Of a stretch of 5,099 nt of DNA, positions 1-4,200 are shown piece after piece. This DNA is from Candidatus Moraniibacteriota bacterium (GTDB lineage: Bacteria; Patescibacteriota; Minisyncoccia; Moranbacterales; GWC2-37-73). The notes beneath the pieces are model-generated. The model saw only the letters and a list, made by a program, of their open reading frames with translations, was not told where the DNA came from and made no database searches. The position numbers were made by a program, and so were the translations under genes. Where the stretch lies: NCBI GenBank assembly GCA_003510895.1, contig DOKE01000023.1, positions 1 to 5,099 on the forward strand. The letters run 5' to 3'. The stretch's first letter is position 1. Each line of letters starts with the position of its first letter.

Positions 1-2
1 AC

Positions 3-34
3 TTCACATATCCGCGCACGTTATGTGAAATTTT
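3..34 (+). terminator. Possible weak terminator hairpin of an upstream gene
   Basis: A perfect 8-bp inverted repeat, TTCACATA at 3-10 and TATGTGAA at 22-29, encloses an 11-base GC-rich loop and is followed by an A/T tract containing TTTT (31-34). It could end a plus-strand gene lying before the window. The stem is A/T-rich, the T run is short and offset by three A residues, and no gene end is visible, so it could equally be an operator-like palindrome. Confidence 0.25.
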
Positions 35-62
35 ATTTGCCCTTAAATTTTATTTTTTAATA

Positions 63-85
63 GCCCTTTTTTGAAATTTTTTTGG
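63..85. repeat. Left copy of an imperfect inverted repeat
   Basis: This stretch reads GCCC, six T, GAAA, seven T, GG. The reverse complement of 608-590 reads GCCC, four T, GAAA, six T, G. The two therefore match in order and orientation except for the lengths of the T runs, and they bracket the G/C-rich minus-strand gene with its own promoter and terminator. They could be degenerate terminal repeats of an inserted cassette. The low complexity of the T runs makes chance similarity possible. Confidence 0.35.
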
Positions 86-89
86 AAAG

Positions 90-117
90 AAAAAACCGCC
101 TTGGATAACCTTGGCGG
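90..117 (-). terminator. Rho-independent terminator of the small lipoprotein gene
   Basis: On the minus strand, CCGCC (117-113) pairs with GGCGG (100-96). An inner GG/CC pair follows across a symmetric AA/AA internal loop, with a TTAT loop at the tip. Six T residues (95-90) follow immediately. The structure begins about 30 bases after the stop codon of the minus-strand gene (148-146), which is where its terminator is expected. The G/C stem plus T run is the clearest intrinsic terminator in the window. Confidence 0.8.
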
Positions 118-134
118 AAGCAGTAGGTCTGCTT
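118..134 (-). other. Second 3'-UTR hairpin abutting the terminator
   Basis: AAGCAG (118-123) and CTGCTT (129-134) form a perfect 6-bp stem with a 5-base loop. It lies directly against the terminator stem, with no base between them, and after the minus-strand stop codon. In the transcript the two hairpins would sit end to end and could stack, which might protect the RNA 3' end. It has no T run of its own. Confidence 0.4.
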
Positions 135-145
135 AGTCCTTGATA

Positions 146-442
146 CTATTTTACATATTTACCGTTGGTGATTTTCGGAAGCTCGACTCCGAGAAGTTTG
201 GCTGCTTCTTCGTAGCGGCCGCCGTCCACCTGGATGCGGTTATACCAGCCGGAGATGTGAACAAGATGACCCGATCCCTCCTTCCAGTAAATCCCGTCTG
301 AACTCTGCTCATTGGTGATACTGACATTCTGGAGTTTCCAGCAGTTAATCGGGTCTCCGTTGAATCCGTACTGAACGACGATCCAGTCGGCGCCCGCCTG
401 AGTTGCCCAAAATGATGAGCAAGCCTCTCTGCATACCAGCAC
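146..442 (-). CDS. Body frame of a small Trp-rich hypothetical protein (98 codons)
   Basis: This open frame starts with a GTG at 442 that has no ribosome binding site of its own and ends with TAG at 148-146. I do not recognise the family. The 98 residues include five Trp, within SSFW, GADW, NCWK, IYWK and SGWY. The segment from about residue 17 to 73 looks like a small beta-rich fold (GADWIVVQYGFNG, then WKLQNVSI, then HLVHISGWYNRIQV), and a short helix (YEEAAKLLGVE) follows. The pattern resembles small lipoproteins of phage or cassette type, but I cannot name one. Translation is more plausible from the ATG at 491 in another frame, so the GTG start is probably not the native N-terminus. Base composition is markedly more G/C-rich than the neighbouring genes. 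Confidence 0.55.
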   Translation of the reverse strand: MLVCREACSSFWATQAGADWIVVQYGFNGDPINCWKLQNVSITNEQSSDGIYWKEGSGHLVHISGWYNRIQVDGGRYEEAAKLLGVELPKITNGKYVK

Positions 443-491
443 AACCTGTGAGAGTAAGCAACATCAGAAAAACTACGACACGATGTTTCAT
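146..491 (-). pseudogene. Frameshifted small lipoprotein gene (signal peptide and body in different frames)
   Basis: The real start appears to be ATG at 491, eight bases after a strong AGGAGG. Its frame encodes MKHRVVVFLMLLTLTGCAG: a basic n-region, a hydrophobic core and the lipobox LTGC with Cys17 as the lipidation site. This is a typical type II signal peptide for a membrane-anchored lipoprotein. The same frame then degenerates into an Arg-rich tail and stops at 347-345 after 48 residues. The plausible mature protein continues in the frame shifted by +1 (146-442). Removing one base from GGTATGC (437-431) would join them as ...LTGCAG-CREACSSFW..., a protein of about 114 residues. The gene keeps an intact promoter, ribosome binding site and terminator, so the lesion is recent, a sequencing error, or a programmed shift. 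The function is unknown. Confidence 0.6.
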
Positions 492-499
492 GTTTTTTT

Positions 500-506
500 C
501 CTCCTC
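500..506 (-). promoter_or_regulatory. Strong Shine-Dalgarno site of the lipoprotein gene
   Basis: The minus strand reads GAGGAGG followed by an 8-base A-rich spacer and ATG at 491. This fixes 491 as the start rather than the GTG at 442. It is the only convincing Shine-Dalgarno site in the window; the four plus-strand starts (734, 1653, 2880, 4201) have none. Confidence 0.8.
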
Positions 507-530
507 TTTCGTGGTTTTAGGAACGATTCG

Positions 531-546
531 ACGCCAAAATTAGCGT
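531..546 (-). other. Near-palindrome at the 5' end of the lipoprotein transcript
   Basis: ACGCCAAAATTAGCGT is palindromic except for one wobble-compatible pair. It starts within a base or two of the transcription start predicted from the -10 at 559-554. It could be an operator in DNA, or a 6-bp hairpin with a 4-base loop at the extreme 5' end of the mRNA that stabilises it. No factor can be assigned. Confidence 0.4.
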
Positions 547-553
547 TCAAAGT

Positions 554-582
554 AGTATAGCAGAAAACAACTAGCGTGTCAA
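554..582 (-). promoter_or_regulatory. Near-consensus sigma70 promoter for the lipoprotein gene
   Basis: On the minus strand a perfect -35 TTGACA (582-577) is followed by exactly 17 bases and then TATACT (559-554), five of six matches to the -10 consensus. TGC precedes the -10, giving an extended -10 as well. The predicted transcription start is near 547, leaving a leader of about 55 bases before ATG 491. An 8-bp perfect palindrome, GACCGGTC (583-590), touches the -35 on its upstream side and could be a regulator site. Confidence 0.85.
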
Positions 583-589
583 GACCGGT

Positions 590-608
590 CAAAAAATTTC
601 AAAAGGGC
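590..608. repeat. Right copy of the imperfect inverted repeat
   Basis: This is the inverted partner of 63-85. Read on the minus strand it gives GCCC, four T, GAAA, six T, G. It lies just upstream of the lipoprotein promoter, so the two copies enclose promoter, gene and terminator. The right copy is two and one T shorter in its two T runs. Confidence 0.35.
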
Positions 609-683
609 ACTAATAATGAGGAGAATTATTCTATATTTTTCTTTTGCTCCACCCAAATTGCGCTGTGATTAAACAAAATTTAG

Positions 684-692
684 TGATATAAT
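684..692 (+). promoter_or_regulatory. Extended -10 promoter of the Bro-N gene
   Basis: TGA plus TATAAT (684-692) is a perfect extended -10 element. No good -35 lies 17 bases upstream (TGTGAT at 664-669), which extended -10 promoters tolerate. The start would fall near 699, giving a leader of about 35 bases before ATG 734. It points away from the lipoprotein promoter, so the intergenic region carries two divergent promoters. Confidence 0.6.
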
Positions 693-723
693 ATAGGGGT
701 ATCAAATTTGATATCCCTATATT
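690..723. promoter_or_regulatory. 34-bp palindromic operator over the Bro-N gene start site
   Basis: The sequence is symmetric about 706/707, with 16 of 17 position pairs complementary; the only exception is 699/714 (G and T, a wobble in RNA). The core reads TATCAAATTTGATA. It overlaps the last bases of the -10 and the predicted transcription start, the classic place for a repressor operator. RNA starting near 699 would lack part of the left arm, so a protein-binding DNA site is likelier than an RNA hairpin. It matches neither the E. coli nor the B. subtilis LexA box. Self-regulation by the downstream protein is an inference. Confidence 0.65.
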
Positions 724-733
724 TATAAGTTAT

Positions 734-1570
734 ATGGAAACTAGTCAAAATCCAGAAAATCACCTCTCTATTTTTAAAGGCAAAAACATTCGACGGACTA
801 TTTTTAATAAGGAATGGTATTTTTCGGTTGTTGATGTGGTCGAGGTTTTAACAGATAGCCCAACTCCTCGGCAATACTGGGGAAAGATTAAGCAACGTGA
901 ATTTACTGATTCTCAGTTGTCCCCAATTTGGGTACAACTGAAATTAACGTCTAGTGATGGTAAAAAATACGAAACTGACTGCGCAAATACCGAGGGCATG
1001 TTTCGCATTATTCAATCCATTCCTTCGCCAAAAGCTGAACCATTCAAGCGCTGGTTGGCCAAGGTTGGTTATGAGCGTATTCAAGAAGTGGAAAATCCAG
1101 AACTTGCCAGTAAACGAACAAGACTTTTGTATAAACTCAAAGGTTATCCCGAAGAGTGGATTGAAATGCGTATGCGTGGCATTGCAATTCGCGAAGAGTT
1201 GACTGATGAGTGGCAAAAAAGAGGCGCTGAACATAGACAGGACTATGAAATTTTAACCGCAGAAATATCACAAGCTACATTTGGGCTAAAGCCAAATGAA
1301 TACAAAAAGATAAAAGGTTTGAAACGTGAAAATCTTCGTGACCATATGGACGACTTTGAACTCATATTGACTATGCTTGGTGAACGAACTACAAAAGAAA
1401 TTCACAAAACCAAAGATTCCAAGGGCATACAAAGATTAAAAGATGATGCTAGGCTTGGCGGGGAAGTTGCTGGAACAGCCAGAAAGCAAATTGAAAGAAG
1501 AATTGGCAGGTCAGTTATTTCAGAAAAGAATTTTCTGAAATCCAATAATAGGAAGAAAATTAAGAATTAA
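734..1570 (+). CDS. Bro-N domain protein with a DinD-like C-terminal region
   Basis: This 278-residue protein is probably DNA-binding and cytoplasmic. Residues about 11-112 match the Bro-N (BRO family N-terminal) domain of phage antirepressors and baculovirus BRO proteins: FKGKNIRRTIFNKEWYF, then SVVDVVEVLTDS, then TDCANTEGMFRIIQSIPSPK and FKRWLAKVGYERIQE. Residues about 113-183 form a charged helical linker containing KLKGYPEEWIEMRMRGIA. Residues 194-223 (KGLKRENLRDHMDDFELIL onward) resemble, from memory, the C-terminal part of E. coli DinD, which antagonises RecA filaments. A GG-x-VAG-x-AR segment (242-250) and VISEKNFL (261-268) close the conserved part, and the tail is basic. ATG 734 is the first start after the in-frame stop at 689-691 and has no Shine-Dalgarno site. 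Related proteins occur as single chromosomal genes in candidate-phyla bacteria. The role (regulator, DNA-damage protein or prophage relic) is open. Confidence 0.85.
   Translation: METSQNPENHLSIFKGKNIRRTIFNKEWYFSVVDVVEVLTDSPTPRQYWGKIKQREFTDSQLSPIWVQLKLTSSDGKKYETDCANTEGMFRIIQSIPSPKAEPFKRWLAKVGYERIQEVENPELASKRTRLLYKLKGYPEEWIEMRMRGIAIREELTDEWQKRGAEHRQDYEILTAEISQATFGLKPNEYKKIKGLKRENLRDHMDDFELILTMLGERTTKEIHKTKDSKGIQRLKDDARLGGEVAGTARKQIERRIGRSVISEKNFLKSNNRKKIKN
913..941. repeat. 29-bp near-perfect palindrome inside the Bro-N gene
   Basis: The arms TCAGTTGT (913-920) and ACAACTGA (934-941) are exact complements. CCCAA and TTGGG pair inside them, so 13 of 14 pairs match (921/933 fails) around a single central base at 927. 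It encodes about residues 60-70 of the Bro-N protein (SQLSPIWVQLKL), a plausible part of the domain. It could be an internal binding site, an mRNA hairpin, or chance. Confidence 0.45.
1517..1541. repeat. 11-bp perfect hairpin near the 3' end of the Bro-N gene
   Basis: ATTTCAGAAAA (1517-1527) and TTTTCTGAAAT (1531-1541) are perfect complements separated by GAA. The hairpin lies inside the last codons (VISEKNFL region). It has no G/C-rich stem and no adjacent T run, so it is not a standard terminator, although no other terminator follows the gene. Confidence 0.4.
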
Positions 1571-1617
1571 ATTGCCAAAAAAATACATCAAGGAAAAAGA
1601 AATTTCCGGGCGCATTG

Positions 1618-1623
1618 TATAAT
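1618..1623 (+). promoter_or_regulatory. Candidate -10 element upstream of tgt
   Basis: A perfect TATAAT lies 29 bases before the tgt start codon, in the 82-base gap after the Bro-N gene. It would start transcription near 1630 with a leader of about 23 bases. There is no recognisable -35 at 16-18 bases spacing and TG directly abuts the hexamer, so support rests on the -10 alone. Confidence 0.4.
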
Positions 1624-1652
1624 CCTGGATATGTAGATAGACGAATAAATTT

Positions 1653-2786
1653 ATGGAAATAATTTCGAAGGAAGGGAATAGGAGAATTGGAAAATTGAAA
1701 ACAAGAAACGGAGAAATTAATACTCCGTTTTTTATGCCGATTGCCACAAAGGGGGCGGTGAAAAATATTTATCCCGAAGAACTTCGCTTATTGGGAGCGG
1801 AAATTGTTTTGGGAAATACTTATCATTTATGGCTTCGACCGGGCGATGACTTGATAAAAAAAGCCGGCGGATTGCATAAATTTATGAATTGGGACGGACC
1901 GATTCTGACAGACTCGGGCGGTTTTCAAGTTTTTTCTTTGGGCATTAGAGCGGAAAAAAAATTCGGAACAAGCGGAGTCAAGTTGAGCGAAGAAGGTGTG
2001 GAATTTGTTGATCCGTTGGATGGAAAAAAATATTTTATGAGTCCGGAAAAATCCATCGAAATTCAACTTAATCTTGGATCGGATATTATTATGGTTTTGG
2101 ATGAATGTCCTCCTTTTCCGTGTTCGTATGAATATGCTAAAAATTCTTTGGAATTGACAACTCGTTGGGCGGCCAGATGCAAGTTATTTTTTGACAAATA
2201 CATTAGTGAGAATAAAGAAAAATATATTAATGGGAGACCGCTTCTTTTTGCGATAATCCAAGGATCAATCTATGAAGATTTGCGTCGAGAATCGGCTAGG
2301 CAGCTAATCGAATTAAATTTTGACGGTTATGCGATTGGCGGAGTGGCAGTGGGAGAACCGAGGGAAAAAATGAGTGATATTTTGAATTGGGTGGCGCCAA
2401 TCTTGCCTGCGGATAAACCAAGATATCTGATGGGGCTGGGACGGCCGGAAGAACTTGTGGCGGCGGTTAATGCGGGAATGGATATGTTTGATTGCGTTAT
2501 TCCAACCAGAGAAGGCAGGCACGGAAGATTGTTTATTTGGAAAAAAGATTTCGATAGTTTGAATAGCTCATTTTATGAGACTATAAATATTGGCAATGAA
2601 GAATTTCGGGAGGATTTTTCTCCCGTGGATGAAAAATGCGACTGTCATACTTGCAAAAATTATACTAAAGCCTATTTGCGCCATCTTTTGAAAATAAATG
2701 AACCTTTGTTTTTGCGATTAGCCTCTGTGCATAATCTCAGATTCTATTTGAAATTAATGCAGATTTTGCAAGAAAAAAATCAATAA
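1653..2786 (+). CDS. tgt: tRNA-guanine(34) transglycosylase (queuine/preQ1 insertion)
   Basis: This cytoplasmic enzyme replaces guanine at wobble position 34 of GUN-anticodon tRNAs with preQ1 in bacteria, the base-exchange step of queuosine synthesis. At 377 residues it has the usual bacterial length. The whole active site is visible: DSGGFQ (87-92, general acid/base Asp87), VLDECPPF (Asp150 and Cys152 in the base pocket), IIQG (202-204, Gln203), IGGVAVGE (228-235) and the nucleophile Asp280 in MFDCVIPTREGR. Zinc is held by Cys329, Cys331, Cys334 and His360. Cys152 and the AVGE form of the binding loop (232-235) are of bacterial, preQ1-using type. Relative to E. coli Tgt as I recall it, about ten residues are inserted near 296-308. 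ATG 1653 is the first start after the in-frame TAG at 1638 and has no Shine-Dalgarno site. No other queuosine gene is in view. An A/T-only region without a good terminator follows. Confidence 0.96.
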   Translation: MEIISKEGNRRIGKLKTRNGEINTPFFMPIATKGAVKNIYPEELRLLGAEIVLGNTYHLWLRPGDDLIKKAGGLHKFMNWDGPILTDSGGFQVFSLGIRAEKKFGTSGVKLSEEGVEFVDPLDGKKYFMSPEKSIEIQLNLGSDIIMVLDECPPFPCSYEYAKNSLELTTRWAARCKLFFDKYISENKEKYINGRPLLFAIIQGSIYEDLRRESARQLIELNFDGYAIGGVAVGEPREKMSDILNWVAPILPADKPRYLMGLGRPEELVAAVNAGMDMFDCVIPTREGRHGRLFIWKKDFDSLNSSFYETINIGNEEFREDFSPVDEKCDCHTCKNYTKAYLRHLLKINEPLFLRLASVHNLRFYLKLMQILQEKNQ

Positions 2787-2816
2787 AAAATCTTTTTTTG
2801 AAGACATTTTTTTGTT

Positions 2817-2845
2817 TTTATATTTATTAGTTTGTGTGTTATAAT
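2817..2845 (+). promoter_or_regulatory. Promoter of the ABC transporter operon
   Basis: TATAAT (2840-2845) is preceded by TGT, making an extended -10. TTTATA (2817-2822), four of six matches to the -35 consensus, lies 17 bases upstream. Transcription would start near 2852, giving a leader of about 28 bases that is almost purely A/T and lacks a Shine-Dalgarno site. The promoter sits in the 93-base gap after tgt and would serve the ATPase and the permease together. Confidence 0.6.
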
Positions 2846-2879
2846 TTTAGGGAGTGATAAGATAAAATAAAAATAAAAA

Positions 2880-4190
2880 ATGGCAGATTCTTTGATAGAA
2901 GTTAGTCAACTTCGAGTCATATATAACAAAGGAAAATCAAACGAAGTTCGTTCTTTGGACGGAGTTGATTTAAAGATATATCCCGAAGAATATATAATTA
3001 TTTTCGGTCCTTCCGGTTGCGGAAAATCAACTTTGCTTTATGCTATCTCTGGTCTTCAAGGGGCAACTTATGGCGACGTTTCAGTGAAGGGAAAGAATTT
3101 AAAATTAATGACGAAAAGAGAGAAGGTGGAGTTTCATCAGTTGGGAATCGGAATGGTTTTTCAAGCTTTCTATTTGATTTCTTCTTTGACAGTTTTAGAT
3201 AATGTTTGTTTGCCTAAAGTTTTTCGGGGAGAAAATCTGAAAGAACGTAGAGAAAAAGGAATGCAACTTCTCAGAAGATTTGGGATTGCCGAGCAAGCGG
3301 ACAAATTTCCGTCAATGCTTTCTGGCGGTCAAAAACAACGTGTTTCTATTGCCAGAGCGCTTATTAATAATCCTGACATTATCTTGGCTGATGAACCGGT
3401 GGGAAATTTGGACAGCGAATCGGCGCAAAATGTGCTGGAAATTTTCAAAGAAATAAATGCTACGGACAAAAAAACTTTGATAATGGTTACGCATAACCCT
3501 GATCATCTTCACTATGCCGATCGTATCATCTATATGAAAGATGGAAAGAAAGAGAGGGAAGATATCAACAAAGATAAGCGTCCAGCGGAAGCGGTCAAGG
3601 AGGAGTTGTCAGTCAACCCGGAAGAAATGACGAGCGAATTAAAATTGTTGATGCGAACATTTAAAAATTTATCTCTCCAACAGATGGGCGTGCTGCTGAT
3701 TCCATTTAAAGCTAAACAGCTTATGAATCACATTCTTTCCGAACTTACGGAGGAGCAAGTTTCTTCTGCGGAAAATATTCTCAAGGAATTTTTGTTTAAA
3801 AATATTGACGAAAGATCATTTGAGGAAAAATTGGATTTGGATCTTGAATCAGGCGGCGCCGGTTGGAATAAAAAAAGAGTGCATCATTTCAGTGAAAGGG
3901 TGCGCAGTATTTTGCATCAAGTGGAAAATGTCATAAATGATCCGGAAAAATCCGCAATTTTAATTTCTGAATATTTGATTGATACTTTTAATATTCATTT
4001 GGACAATGAGAGTATGTTGCGATTCAGATCTTTTGTTAAATTGAGAATTGAAAACAAGATTGACAGATTCGGTCTGTTTCAAAGATTGGATGCGCCAAAA
4101 TCATTGGGTGGAGCTGGTTTCTATCGAGGCACAGCGGAAAAAGTAGTTAAGGAGTTGGAACTCATAATGCTTTTGAAATATTCAACCTAA
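2880..4190 (+). CDS. MacB/LolD-type ABC transporter ATPase with a long C-terminal repeat extension
   Basis: This is the nucleotide-binding subunit of an ABC transporter, acting at the inner face of the membrane with the permease encoded 10 bases downstream. Residues 5-225 are a complete ATPase: A-loop Tyr15, Walker A GPSGCGKST (43-51), Q-loop Gln95 in MVFQAFYLISSLT, signature LSGGQ (147-151), Walker B IILADEP (167-173, Glu172), D-loop GNLD and switch His205. Spacing and motifs fit the MacB/LolD/FtsE branch. Those proteins usually end near residue 220-240, but this one has 436. The extra part begins with a charged linker (about 222-250). It then holds two gap-free copies of an 85-residue repeat, sharing K-x6-ID, LD and GGAG-[WF] (302-329 and 387-414), with no predicted membrane segment. 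The extension may contact the permease or a partner; nothing in the sequence shows which. The start codon follows an A-rich leader without a Shine-Dalgarno site. Confidence 0.93.
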   Translation: MADSLIEVSQLRVIYNKGKSNEVRSLDGVDLKIYPEEYIIIFGPSGCGKSTLLYAISGLQGATYGDVSVKGKNLKLMTKREKVEFHQLGIGMVFQAFYLISSLTVLDNVCLPKVFRGENLKERREKGMQLLRRFGIAEQADKFPSMLSGGQKQRVSIARALINNPDIILADEPVGNLDSESAQNVLEIFKEINATDKKTLIMVTHNPDHLHYADRIIYMKDGKKEREDINKDKRPAEAVKEELSVNPEEMTSELKLLMRTFKNLSLQQMGVLLIPFKAKQLMNHILSELTEEQVSSAENILKEFLFKNIDERSFEEKLDLDLESGGAGWNKKRVHHFSERVRSILHQVENVINDPEKSAILISEYLIDTFNIHLDNESMLRFRSFVKLRIENKIDRFGLFQRLDAPKSLGGAGFYRGTAEKVVKELELIMLLKYST

Positions 4191-4200
4191 AAATAAAAAA

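Noticed and set aside
151..444. 97-codon minus-strand open frame overlapping the lipoprotein body
   Set aside because: It is Arg/Ser/Thr-rich without any recognisable pattern, starts at a TTG without a ribosome binding site, and overlaps the more protein-like Trp-rich frame over its whole length.
612..650. AATAAT/ATTATT inverted repeat followed by a T-rich stretch, as a plus-strand terminator
   Set aside because: The stem is only six A/T pairs with a seven-base loop, the T tract is interrupted, and no plus-strand gene ends before it.
616..672. 18-codon open frame with an ATG in the divergent intergenic region
   Set aside because: It has no ribosome binding site, sits upstream of the mapped extended -10, and such a short frame is expected by chance.
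944..1234. Minus-strand and second plus-strand open frames inside the Bro-N gene
   Set aside because: Both lie inside a confidently identified coding region, have no initiation signals and give low-complexity or unstructured products.
1572..1577. TTGCCA as a -35 for the tgt promoter
   Set aside because: It is 40 bases from the TATAAT at 1618, far beyond the usual 16-18.
2786..2820. T-rich runs after tgt as an intrinsic terminator
   Set aside because: There are T runs at 2793-2799 and 2808-2813, but only an A-run/T-run pairing precedes them and no G/C-containing stem, so termination cannot be supported.
2850..2854. GGGAG as the ribosome binding site of the ABC ATPase
   Set aside because: It lies 25 bases from the start codon and falls at or before the predicted transcription start.
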